Shown: one piece after another, positions 23,484 to 35,069 of the stretch
Position numbering within the stretch: position 1 is the stretch's first letter
How the letters are laid out: each line of letters opens with the position of its first letter
Assembly: GCA_021432635.1 (NCBI GenBank)
Contig: MU270037.1
Location: forward strand, 268,047-332,046
Direction: 5' to 3'
Origin: Thozetella sp. PMI_491
Taxonomy: Eukaryota; Ascomycota; Sordariomycetes; Chaetosphaeriales; Chaetosphaeriaceae
Length of the DNA stretch: 64,000 nt
Position numbers and translations under genes: made by a program
Notes under the pieces: model-generated
What the model saw: the letters and a program-made list of their open reading frames with translations, nothing else
The model's database searches: none
Told to the model about the DNA's origin: nothing

Positions 23484-23759
23484 CTACTCCCGATTTAAGA
23501 CACTCTGACGCTGCCGTTCTAGCCTCAAATTCTTATCCGTGAAGAGCTTGTGGAACCCAGTGTAGGTCATCACCGAGAGCATGAAGCCGCAGGCAAAGAA
23601 GAGAGGATAGGCTTCCACCGGTGTATGCTTCCGTAGGCCACGTAGCTTCGCTCCGATGCCATGGGTGTGGGAGTTCGAGGGATTGCTGCGAAGCGGAAGG
23701 CTTGGTCGCATGAGCAGTCTCGGGGTCTGGCGGAGCAGGGCACGCGCTGTTGGTTGCAT
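23484..23759 (-). CDS. Small mitochondrial inner-membrane protein, MLRQ/NDUFA4-like
   Basis: I chose the ATG at 23759, giving 91 residues. This start yields an Arg/Leu-rich, acid-free leader (MQPTARALLRQTPRLLMRP) typical of mitochondrial import. A longer frame from 23831 would add an untypical hydrophobic-acidic N-terminus. After a basic linker comes HTPVEAYPLFFACGFMLSVM, a single membrane segment preceded by the PVE.YPL pattern, and a charged tail with DKNLRLERQRQ. This layout matches the small fungal relatives of NADH-dehydrogenase MLRQ/B12D proteins, accessory respiratory subunits in animals. The family assignment is tentative; the mitochondrial, single-helix character is better supported. 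Confidence 0.6.
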   Translation of the reverse strand: MQPTARALLRQTPRLLMRPSLPLRSNPSNSHTHGIGAKLRGLRKHTPVEAYPLFFACGFMLSVMTYTGFHKLFTDKNLRLERQRQSVLNRE

Positions 23760-25262
23760 GGTACCTATGTGTCGGGCCGGATCGGCAACCTCAATGATAA
23801 GATACTGGGTCAGCTCTAGCCCTCTTCTCATGTCGGAGGAGAGTATATAGGAAATATGGTGTGGCTCACAGATACTCGACGGAAGGATTGGCAGAGATAT
23901 TTACAAGATCAAGGTCAACCATTTATAACGGCTTCGGGACAGGTGAAAGATGGGCTTGTGATGCATCCGTGCCGTAAATATATTTTCATGAGAGACGCCA
24001 ATCTCCCCGATGCGGATCGGAGCTTAGAGAGCGATGGTGCGATTGTGGTGCATTGGTGGCTAGGTTGGGGAGTGAATGGTTCGACCTTCGGGTAATCACG
24101 GTATTGGCCCAGAGATCCACATCCGTGCTAGGTAATTGTGCGATTCCGAGGAAAAAGCGTGCCTAGGCCTCTCGATCAATAAGAATAACAACGCGCTTAT
24201 TCAAACTAATAATGTGTATTCTTGGTCGGAAAATGAAGCAATTATTCCTTGCCTCTCGCTAGGAAGGTTTGGAGCCGGTATGCAACAGATAAAAATGTTG
24301 TGCCTGATATCAGTGCAAGGTACAGTACCTTACTCAAGTGGATTTATCTGCGACACAGTACAGATTACTCCCGTACATTGTCCGTGCACCTCCTTGCTTT
24401 CTAAGTACTGTATAAGTACTGTACCAAGCGGATTGCGGGTGTATTTTCCAGCAATACCTCTACTGTTAAGTGACATGAAAACAACAGAAGCATTTAAGAA
24501 TAGAAATTAGCAACAAATAGGCCGACCATAACTCCCATAGTCACACCTTGTCTTATCCAGCAAGGATAAGCGCGCCGAGGAGGTTGACCAGGGCGGAAGC
24601 CAAGGCCGGTGGGGCCGCCGTATGGCTTCAGAACGGGTTACCAGTCGCTGCGAGTTCGCCCCACCGCCAGGTTACATCTCCGGTGTTACCCCCTGTTGGA
24701 TCAAATAATTTTTGTAGTCTACCAGCCGTTAGGGGCTGCTCCATCACGTGCTTAGCTCCTGAGAATGGATAGCAGCATCCGCGAATCAGAGCTCCTACTT
24801 GCGAGTACTCTTGGTGTCATCCGTACCTGGGCACTAAGTTTGGAGACCTTGCAGTAGCTTCGTACGCTGTTCACAGGAGACTAGTCCGGTCTAGCTGAAC
24901 CCTCAAGTAACGGTCGATATTAGCGGGCAAGCTTCGGTGATATTCATCCCGCTTAGGCAAGCTACTGCGCTTTAACCGTAGTTCAAGCACTTCTGCAGGG
25001 GTTCGAGCAGGCTATGACTTATCTCGATCGAGGGCATCCTCGTGACTTCCGGTGAGCACAGGCCCTCTCGGCGTATTTTCCACCGAAGATATTCCGTGCG
25101 GAGAGAGATACTCTCCGTCCGGATGCTGACAACCAAGCGGCAGTGCCGCCAACAGCTATGCTGCCCGCCCTCAACTTCCTTATAAGAGGCATCCATGTTA
25201 CGCTGAATGAAGCTTGGCAGCCGCCAGTGTCACACCCAACCGGGGACCAGGATCCGTGCAAG
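23760..25262. other. Intergenic, no gene recognised
   Basis: 1.5 kb between divergent genes. A short direct repeat AAGTACTGT occurs at 24403-24411 and 24414-24422. No gene could be supported. Confidence 0.45.
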
Positions 25263-26789
25263 ATGCGCTACACATTGTCGCTCGGCCTGTTGGCACTGGC
25301 TGCAGGTTTTCAAGGAGTCGCATCAGAGCTGACAAAGTGCATTGTTCCCTCTCAGTATAAATGCAGCAATGGAAAGGCGTCCGATTCCCCCGCTATCTCT
25401 GATACCTTTGCTCGCTGTTCCAAGGATTCGGAGATCATCTTCTCTGCAGGAGTGGAATACAACGTATTCTCGCCCATTAAGCAGAGCAACTTTTCGAATG
25501 TCGTCATCAGACAGCTCGGCAACTTGAATCTACCTCAAAACATCACTTACGTGCAAGGCATCGTTGCCGCCGCCGGGGGATCACTGACATGGTTCGACGT
25601 CAAGGGAACTGACCTGTCATGGATTGGCACCTCCAACGTCTGTATCCTCTATCGGGCCAGCAGGGAACATAGCTAGCCTTGAGCCACGTACCCGGATCTT
25701 GAGCTAATGCTGAGACAGGTCACGACCGGTTGGTTCAAGTCGTATGGGCAGGCGTGGTACGATGCCAATCCCTCTAACGCCAGTGGTCTCCCTAACCGAC
25801 CGCATCTGCTCCGCTTCACTGCACAAAATGGTAAGTAGCTTCGCTGCCTCTATCCCGAGGCAAGCTGACCATGAAGGCTATGCACGCTATTGGAAGTCGT
25901 CTAAACCCATCGGCGCCAACTTCGCGCTGGCCGGTAACAACATTACCGTGCGGGACACAATTGTCGACGCGTACTCCAACAGCTCGGGATTCCCATTCAA
26001 CACCGACGGTATTGGTATTGGTGGTACAGAGATTCTGATCGAGGATAGTGTAATTTACAACGGCGACGATGCATTCGCGGTTGGCTCGGGCGCTCACAAT
26101 GCCATCATCCGACGGGCCACCATTGGCTACTCAACCCATGGCATGAGCATCGGATCCCTGGGGTCAAACCCAGCCTCATTTGCTAACGTTAGCAACATTC
26201 TGTTTGATGATGTGACTGTCATTGATGGCTTGTATGCCGCGCGCTTTAAGAGCTGGTCCGGTGGCCAGGTAACCTAACACTTTCTGCTCTTTAGGCGTAG
26301 CTGGCAGCTAAACCTGGACACTAGGGACTTGCTCAGAACATTACGTGGAACAATATTCGAGTCTTTAACGTCTCCTACCCCATTTTTGTCACGCAGGTTT
26401 ATTACAACCAAGCTACGACAGGCCCACCAACCGGTCCCGTCACCCAAGCTGTCAACATGCAAGACTTCACATGGTCTAACTTCAAGGGTACCATAAACAG
26501 CTACCAGTCGGGAGATCTCTCCTGTGTCTCGGACCCTTGCTGGTACGACATTGGACTCCCGACTAATCTCAACCACACCGAGGCACTTATCATCCAGTGC
26601 GCCACCGGCACATCGTGCAAGAATTTCAAAGTCCAGAACGCGCAGCTCTACACGCAGAGCGGCGAACCGTCGACTGATATTTGTGTCAACGTGGGCGGAG
26701 CTCTCAACCCCGATTTTGGGCTGACGTGTGCAAACTCAACCTCTGCTATTCCATACGTCCCCACTATCGCCTGGGACTCGGACTATTAG
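25263..26789 (+). CDS. Secreted GH28 exo-polygalacturonase-like enzyme
   Basis: Four exons: 25263-25637, 25719-25830, 25877-26268 and 26325-26789, giving 447 residues. The first donor is the unusual GTCTGT; the second intron is only 46 nt. The ATG at 25263 opens a signal peptide ([17 protein letters not shown]). GH28 motifs are present: [10 protein letters not shown] (general-acid/nucleophile Asp), [12 protein letters not shown] (catalytic Asp pair), [11 protein letters not shown] (His of the GHG motif, with Thr for the first Gly) and ARFKSW in place of RIKT. The SIGSLG form and cysteine pairs near the C-terminus suit exo-acting members that trim galacturonate from pectin ends. Many NxS/T sites suggest N-glycosylation. 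It converges with the peroxidase gene, with 93 bp between stop codons. Confidence 0.88.
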
Positions 26790-26882
26790 GGGGAGACTCG
26801 ACACAGGGGTATTTAATCCCGGCGATTTAGTGTAAAGATAATATCATTGCTATATTTATTGAGCAGGTTTACGTAGGGCGAG

Positions 26883-28848
26883 CTAGGAATTATCGCAGTA
26901 ACGGGGCCGACCGCCAAAGATATTATACATCTTCTCAATTTCCCCACTGTCGCCTACTCCTTCCAGATCATAGGTCGGGATATGGATAATATTACTTGGC
27001 ACACGGAACAAGAGCTTATCCTGATAAAGGGTATAACCAGTACCGCTGAGCTCTTGCCCACCCGGGAGCTCGAACTTTTTATATTGCAGTCGTGGCACAT
27101 GAGCTGGGGAGCCGTCCTGAGGAATGGCCTCCACAGCGTGCAAGAGGACACGATTCACGTCAGCGTTGCGTGCCTGAGAAGGTTAGCGTCTGTCCATATC
27201 TTAGGTTGATCGGGTAGGTAAGACTCTTACCGCAATCGTCACGTTGAACGCCACCATATCTGTCGGGACTCCGTCAAGCCATTGGCATGAGCCACTCAGC
27301 TGTGGGAATATTCTATCATCAACAGGGTAGCCACTACCTCCGTTGTCCTCGATGATAATTTGAGATTGATCCTCTATCCGGACGTCGAAAGATGATACAC
27401 CCCAAGACACGGGTATATTCGTCACAAACGTATAGTAGGTGAAATGCGGAAGGCCAGGGTACGCCCCGCGAGCGGTCCACATGGGATAGAGGACTTCAAC
27501 GTTAAATACGCATGGAATGGCTTGATCATCTGACGAGCATTGATCTGGGCTCCGAGGCTTAAAATCCAGGAACACGCGCCTTGACGCGGTAGTAATTCCA
27601 TCTTCAATGATCTGCAGAGGTTCGTCAGTATGCGTTAGCGATGCAGTGCCTAAATGGGCGCGGGAGACAAGTCCACTAGTCCATTCATACCCGGATTTTG
27701 CCTCGAATTGTCATAGTCCCATTCACGAAAACATCTATGTCGAGCTCAACGGGTTTTACTCGCACAAGCTGGATCGGCTCCGTCAGAGTGACATTGCGGG
27801 GAACTGTGTCGATCATGCGTGAAAGGAGGGAAGTGCAAGTGTCGAGAAAGAAGGCTTGAGAGGCCGCCATGCGAGATATCATACCGCCGCCGTCCACGTT
27901 AAAAATGCGATGGTCTGAGTTCGTGGTCTCATTCAGGCCGAACGCCAGCGGGCTCTGCGTGATATTGGACACGAACTGCATTGCTCTAATGGTGACTTGA
28001 GTGAATATTCTCAAGGCCCCAAAAGAGCCCAAAACCTACATATTATTATCAAAGCTGCAAAAGTGTTATCAAAATCTTGCCTATTGGTTGAGGAGGTCTA
28101 AAATTGAGTCATTGTTAGTGTTGTCAACCACACCACCTAGAAGACCGGGAACAGAAGCCCAACGTACTGGATCTTTGACCACTGGGACTATCTCTGGGAA
28201 GTCGCTTCCATGCACACCGCCAAGGGTATGGCCGCAAGCGACCAAAGCTGCCATTTCTGATGCATTGAATCCTTGCCGTGCAAAACTGGCTGTGTGAGAC
28301 GCGAGATCCTCGTGAGGCTGCGGTACTCCCGAAGGCCCGGGCGCAAGCGCATCAATACGACCGGCTCGATACGGCAGAAGAACGGTACCATTTGAGCATG
28401 ATCCGACTGCCATGGTTGTGCCTAGCGCTATGAGATCCGCCATCGAGGAGCGGATGCTGACGTGGTTGTTGAAGAACGCAAGGGATGCAAAAAAGGCTCT
28501 GCCCCTGTTCTCTGCACGATCTGCAAACTCAAACCCAATGGACGCATCAATGCCACCTGTCCCAGCAGCCACATCTGCTGTGGCCATGTCGTGATAGGCA
28601 GTCCTGAGCCACTCCGCTGAGTTTGTTCTGCCCTCTAGGGGGACGCCGCTATCGGAGGCCCCACGGCTACAGCCAATAATGCCAAACGCCATCGCGGGCT
28701 GATCGACACCATTGATTTTTGGAACTTGTTCGTACAAGAGACCCTCGAGGTGATCAGTCTGCGTGTTTGGCCATGTGTAGGCTGCAGCTCCGAGTAGACT
28801 GTTGCAGAGAGCCGCAAAGACCACGATGAGTAGCAAGGACTTGAGCAT
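26883..28848 (-). CDS. Secreted fungal haem peroxidase (plant/fungal peroxidase superfamily)
   Basis: Five exons on the minus strand: 28848-28168, 28097-28040, 27983-27691, 27611-27231 and 27173-26883, about 567 residues. The acceptor of the second intron is uncertain: 27984 or 27996 both keep frame. The start at 28848 opens a signal peptide (MLKSLLLIVVFAAL). Key residues are the distal Arg82 and His86 in WLRTAYHD and the proximal His207 in ACGHTLGG. A long C-terminal part of about 300 residues contains TTNSDHRIFNVDG, LLSRMIDTVP and beta-rich sequence, as in the large peroxidases that often precede WSC domains; no WSC domain is present here. Such enzymes oxidise phenolics with hydrogen peroxide outside the cell. 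Confidence 0.82.
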
Positions 28849-30827
28849 CGTCGATATCCAGTATACTATCGCAACCAATGGTGATGAAGGCAAAGCTCCA
28901 GTCACTCGCAGTAGGTAGTTGATATTGTAGGTTTTGCATATATTTATTCAAATTTTCTTCTGCTGCCGAATACCGTGTCGGGCAACTGTGCCTTAACTCC
29001 TTGTAGATTAAATCCGTAGGATTACCTTGGATCTCCCAATATTTGATTACAGGATTTCTGCCTAACTCAGGCCAGGATACATGTGTACCTCGTATAAGTA
29101 GTAGCGGGTAGCCAATAGCTGACTTATTCTTGGGGGGTAAGCACAGCCGACCACTCCTCGCTTAATACGGTAGAAATTCCGGAGAAGAGGGCCTCCGTAT
29201 GTCCTCATCAATCAGTATGGATGCAAGATCGCTTAAGTAGTCTGCTATTACTCCCAAACATACGTAATAGACAGGGGCCGTAGGTTTTACCGTATCATGG
29301 ACATTCTCATGGCTGAGAGCAGCAGATGGGGGGAATTTGACGATACGAAGCTGTCTGTCATTGGTCAGAACCTCCACTTGCGGACAGAGACTTCGGCCTT
29401 TGGGCTCAAGAGATAGTTCACATTGTCCTGAGCCTTGTGGTAATAGACGAGCCCTTGCTTTGCGATAAACGGCCGCCCAACCAATGCATATATGACTGAC
29501 TTTCTTCTAAATGAGTCAAAGCATATTAAACTAGAGCATTCTACCATGTTAAACCGGACAACAAATTAGATCTAACGGTACCGGGTGCTATAAAGTCGAA
29601 TAAATCTTCCAAAAGATGAACGTGAAACCATATCCACCCTATTCCTCTTCAGCACTACTGCGTGAGACCATGGGAATTTAGATGTATGAATCGCTGATGA
29701 GAGGCAAATTAGAGACGAACTGTCAGGTTTGATCTAGGACTGTTGGTTAGTGCTCGGATTTATTTGTTTTGTGGGGGCATGTGGAACCAAATCTGACCTC
29801 GCATATTGATACTTCTTTGTTGGTAGCAGTACGCGCATAGACCCTCAAGTTCTGGCGAAGGTATTTAGGGCGAGACTAATACGACATTGGATTAGCTCAA
29901 ATCTAAGTACGTGCTTGACGAACTCTGTGGGGATATATCTTGGCTACTGATTCATGGTCAAAATAGCTTATCCATGGTCCAAGCTAAGCGATACAAGGCA
30001 AGGCAATCTCCGCCTGACTTGTCAGGTAATGGTACCATGATAAATGCCGCATACGTGTTATGGGAGTATCGCCAAGTCAGTCGTTGATATACGACAAGTG
30101 GTAGATAATATAGATGAGTCCTGCGGCACCACCAGCGCCCCAGATCAAGAAGTCTAGATCTGACCTTATATAATTAACGATTGCGGCCGCCCAAAGGTTC
30201 GGGAAATACGGAACAACAATCACAATCGATGATTTGTTTCTCGTAAACCCTTTGCTAGGCACTAGCATTGAGGGGTGCGACAGCCAGGTCGCCACGGGAA
30301 TCACGTATTGCGTTCTTCCTCTCGTGGTTTGGAATTGGGATCTCGACAAACTAGACGCGACCGATCCAATCACGAGAACTCTTACCATTATTGATGTGAC
30401 TCCTACTTCTTCCAGCCTTTACTTTTGTGGGCTTTGTGCGATATTATAGGTTGAGTACGGTAACAATGTTTTTCGGTACTTGCGCTACCGACATGGGCAA
30501 GATAACGTGGGCCAATGAGCTCAGGTGGTGGCTTAAATTGTGCCCCTGCAGATTGCTTCACCAGGTCTGTACACAAAGACAGTGCGCCACATTTGATTGG
30601 TACCGTATAAACGTGAAGATTAGGGGAGCTCCAACAGTAGACAAATGATTGCACACTGTGTAGATGTGATCATAGCAGCCACACAGAGTCGTAGCCCTGC
30701 AAGCGGAGGCGCACGCCCGTTGTCAGAGTATCACAAGCTCACATTCAACAGATTCGTAGCACACCGCCGAACTCTGCCACCAAATTTCATCCCCGCATCT
30801 CCTTTTACTGATATTACGCCAACAAAG
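28849..30827. other. 2.0-kb intergenic region, no gene recognised
   Basis: Promoter side of the peroxidase gene and, at the right, upstream sequence of the coiled-coil gene. Minus-strand frames at 29162-29547 carry pieces such as YALVGRPFIAKQGLVYY that vaguely recall retroelement protease or polyprotein text, but not enough to call a mobile element. Confidence 0.4.
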
Positions 30828-33800
30828 ATGGCAGCAGCCGAGCGGGAAGTCACGCCGGACATCGAGCGGGAAATATACAAGTCGCAGCAGAGAACAGAGG
30901 CCCTGAAGCGATATCGCGATGAGCGAGAAAAGGAAAGAAAGGTGGTCGAAGAAAAGTTGAGCGAAGTGCGTGAAAGCCAGCTCAGATTGAGAGATGAGCT
31001 GGAAATTGCGAACCGAGAAGTCCAAGAGATCGAGCAAAGATTGGACGCTACGGTCACCGCCGCCGGAAATTGGGAGAAAGGATACGAAACAACCCTCGTG
31101 CGGCTCAAGCAAGAGATGCATGCAAGCTTGGCCGCCATCGATAGCCCAAACTTCGAGCCAGCATTTTCCGTTGTCGATCAGAATGTCTTGGAAACAGCTC
31201 GCGAATTTGCTGAAGGCAGCCACACCAGCCCGGAGAGGCATTTTCCTGCCGGAAATCTTGGGCACCTTGGCTCGCTAACTGACCCTGTTGGCGAACGTTC
31301 ACTCCTAGCTACGTCTACTCTAGCCGTATGTAGCTTATGTCGTTATCTATTGTCAACCTCGCTAACCTTGGTGGATAGGACAAGCGCTGTGAAACCCACG
31401 CCCATAGCAATTCCGGATCTGAAACACGATTACAACCCGAGAGCACTGTCGCGTTCGATCCTGACGGCCCTGTTACCCAACCTTATGACACTCCAGGACT
31501 GGTAAGCGGCCAAGCAGCATCGTGCTCGGACCATCCTCCCCCGGAAAATCGCCTCTCCAAGACAGGAAGGAAAGAGGTGGATTTCGACGAAGTGTTTCAG
31601 AGCGGTCAAGCCGAGGAGAAGTACGCAATAGTGGAGTTCCCAAAGGCATCCCGAGAGTGGTATATCCTGAGGTGTGACGAACACAACATGCGCTTTGGTC
31701 TTAACCCTATCTCTGGAGCCGCTAAGCACATCAACGGTGACAAGCACGGCCACAAAAAGAAAGAGCACAAGACTGCCATTAAGATGCTGGGCATCCAAGT
31801 TATCAATTGCGATGCCGAAAAAGTAGAACGGAACAACGCAGTCTTCCAAGCAGAGAAAAGCCGTGATCGTTTGGCCATGCAGCAGCAGGGAGACGGGATT
31901 GCATCAAAAAAGAAGGGGGTCATGCCGAGGCGACGCTCGGGAGTTTCTCGCCGGGGGTCTGAGAATCCTACCGAAGACAACGAATGGGCCGCGTACGACA
32001 CTTACAACTGGCCGGGGTGGCGTCTAGAGCCGGATGACGATGAACCGGGGAGTTCTGATGGAGGAAGTGGAAGCTTGAAAGCTGCCACAGCAGGGCCAAT
32101 CACGAATCCAGTGGTTGGGGAGGTCTACCAGGCATTCTGGCCACCAACTAACGAGTGGTTCGCGGCAGTCCTGCTCACTATTGGTGACTTTGGTGATCTG
32201 GGTATCGACGGCAGTATTGCGACGACAGGCCTTTTAAAAGATGTTCCAGACTGTTATGAGTACGACAAGCTCGAGAAACATATATTTGGCTTCAAACCGG
32301 GATACAGGGATGGCGAACCGCGCGTCACAAAGCGTTGGTTTCCCTGCATGTACCTGGAGGAGAGATTACCGAGTCCGCTCGATGCGGCGTTTGGGATGCG
32401 GGCAATTTTGCGAGCGGACGTACTTGCCTGGGTGCCATCGCAGTATCTCAAGCCTTTCGTCGCACAAGACACCAATATTACCGGTCGCCAGCTCGCAGCC
32501 GAGTGGAGGGAGAGAATGAAGTCCCTCGAGGGCGAGGGAAAAAATGATTCTAGTAACGCCAACACAGGCACTTCGAAGGCTACATCTGTGGATAGTGCAG
32601 CAACAACAACGGATGATGAGACTAATAACAAGGTTTTAGTTATTGATCATCCAACTGGGCGGCTCCATAACGGGGAAGAGTCCGGCCACAGTAACGAGAA
32701 CGTGAACCTAGTCAGCTCTAGCGAAGGAGGACAGTCAATTATCAGCCCTGGCTTCTCTTCAAATGCTGATTTTGGAGTTATTTCTATGGGAGATCAAGCA
32801 ACTCGAAGTAGTCAAGACGCCACTCATCCCCCCCAGTGCTTAGAACCCAATGCAAATAGCACGCTGGGCAACGGACCTGAGACTGACCGGGGCATGGCAA
32901 CTCAAGCGGCCACAAGCACCTGGACCAGCCCAGAAGACAGGATTCCAACCAATGGAGGAAGAAAAAGTGTTCAGCCGATTGCTGCGCCCGACAGAGGTAC
33001 CCCCGGGGGAACCTCCAAAAAGTATCGTGCGAAGAGAACACATGGTTCACCTCACATGCCGAGGGCGTCAGCAAAGCGGATAAAAAGCAACGCTGAGACA
33101 GGACTGGCACCTTCCACCTTGGGAGCTACTCATGCTGAGCTAGTGCATCAGACCACCCAGAATCGCTACAGTCCAAACGGTTTTGATGCCCGCGATGGCT
33201 TCGACCCAAGCAGACAGCTTTCACAAGGTGGGGGCGAAGCCGAGGGCAGTGAACGGAATGATGTTGTAGGAAGCCATACGGCAGGAAGCTATGTGGGTCT
33301 TCAATCTGATTCACGTTTGCCTCCGTTAGACAATGGGGAGGCTTTGCGGTCGTCAAACTCATCAGCCGCTCAACAAATTCACCCCACCAGCGCCCCTGAG
33401 CTGCCCAGCCAAACCGATCGGAGTGAAAAGCTAGCCGATAGAGCACAAATCTCCAGCTCATACACGCTGATGACCCAATCGAATTCTGTCGGAGAGGATA
33501 TCGGCCGACCGACAAATAAGTTTACTACCGGTCAGCAGCTGGTTAAGTCGCCACATCCCAACCAGAGTGCAGCATTGTTAGGATCATCTCAAAGGAGAGG
33601 AGTGTCGTACGCCTCGCCAAAAAGGCCACGCTCCTCGGCCCATTTAGTACCGACTTCCAGCTCCGACGACGAACTTCGACTTCCAAACAGAAGTGGGCAG
33701 AAAGCCGATACTACAGAGTTGCGGCAGCCTCCGTCCAATCTACTTGGAGGGGCGTACTCCTTTTCTGGTGGTGTGAATGGTATTACGACTCTGCCAGGAG

Positions 33801-33895
33801 CTTGTGATTCCAGCCCAATTCTGCGTCCGGGTTTCAGTCAAGCTATGGAAGATGTGTCATGCCCTGTTTACATAAAGATGGAGCCAATTGGATGA
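30828..33895 (+). CDS. Large conserved coiled-coil protein, probably nuclear, with zinc-finger-like and Tudor-like segments
   Basis: Exons 30828-31325 and 31379-33895 are joined across a 53-nt intron (GTATGT, CTAAC branch, ATAG), giving 1004 residues. The ATG at 30828 starts MAAAEREV directly before the coiled coil (about 18-75, charged heptads); an upstream in-frame ATG at 30645 would add 61 residues of poor quality. Around residues 260-295 a WYILRCDEHN segment with His at 283, 289 and 291 and a Cys at about 310 could form a zinc-binding unit. Around residues 413-545 VGEVYQAFW and WFAAVLL open a domain reminiscent of chromatin-reader Tudor/PWWP folds. The rest is polar, Ser-rich and probably disordered. 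The end IKMEP fits a SUMO consensus. Function unknown; chromatin-associated is my inference. Confidence 0.75.
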
Positions 33896-35069
33896 AACTG
33901 TTTCTACTTTGCAAGGTAGTTCCTTTCTACAAAACGTTAATAGGAGTTCCCACGAGTTTTCTTCTTAAAAATAGAAATCACACCAGTCTACAGATTAAAT
34001 ATTGAATCTGCTTTAAGCACCTAGTACTGAACACTGCCTCCTAGCACTATAATATTGGTATGTTTTAATGCGGTTAAAAGCAAAGAAGAACAGGTACATG
34101 TACATTGCCTAAGGAAAAGCTCTGGGTTTAAAGATGCATTTATGCCACTCAAGGGTAGAAGACTTAGGTACTTCTTCACATTGAAATAAATTCAACACAC
34201 TCTAGGTGTCAACTCAGTGATGGTACATTACCTTGTTGGTTTCTAGGATTAACATGCATTTCAAAGAGGAAATACCACTAGTACACTGCCATCTCGGAGT
34301 AAAAGTGTGCTTGGACTCGTAAAGCCACTTGAGCCCCTAGCCCATGAAAAGAAATTGAAGAGGCTATGGCGTCACTGCACGTGTCTGGCAATGGACACTA
34401 GGAAAACGCCTCTCGCTTAAGGTATTAAGTCATGTGTTCCACACCGTCCGAGTTTGAACGCCACGGGCTGTGATCTACGCTAACGAGCTAGCTCGACATA
34501 TAACTTGGTCTCGAAATCCTCCTCCACCGTACCTGCAACCCGACACGTATGTTGCTTTGCCTTCATTAGTCTGGATAGGCCGCTCGATCATTTCCTAGCT
34601 GCAGGGAAAGCCGAGTCGATAAAATACGTTCATTATACCAGGAAACAGAGAAGTTTTATGGTGGTCAAGGATTTTTAGGGGCTGGAGGACTAAGCTGTTT
34701 GCTTGGCAGAGGCGCCCTAAGTGTTCCAGCTGCGGCTGAATGGTGTGGCGATCGACGGCGCCGAGACCCTGCAGCTTAGTAGCTCTTCAATATCTGGACT
34801 AAGCATCTCATCAACAAGAGGGCGCGAATTAAGTTGAAGCTAAATAACAATATTCAAGCCTCCCGTATTTCTTTTCTTCAGCATGTTTGTTGGCGCGAAC
34901 GGCAATTGTCATGTTGCCTACATATAGAAGCCCGCCCCCCCGTGTTGTTTCCTTCAAAATTCCCTCCTTCGAAATTCCCTAAGCCAGGCGCACCTAAATA
35001 CAGCTTCCTCACTCCAAACAAGCATAAAGACGGCAAAATAGTTGTAAGACTACAGCTACACCACACAAT
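33896..35069. other. Intergenic, no gene recognised
   Basis: AT-rich after the coiled-coil gene. Near the right end a 15-bp direct repeat lies in the promoter of the beta-helix gene (34951-34980). Confidence 0.45.
34951..34980. repeat. 15-bp direct repeat in promoter of beta-helix gene
   Basis: CCTTCAAAATTCCCT at 34951-34965 is followed at once by CCTTCGAAATTCCCT at 34966-34980, 90-120 bp upstream of the start codon. Confidence 0.8.

Noticed and set aside
24136-24510. Plus-strand frame of 124 codons
   Set aside because: No motif, no splice structure, atypical composition; not supported as a gene.
30723-31265. Minus-strand frame of 180 codons
   Set aside because: Antisense of the coiled-coil exon; composition explained by the sense strand.
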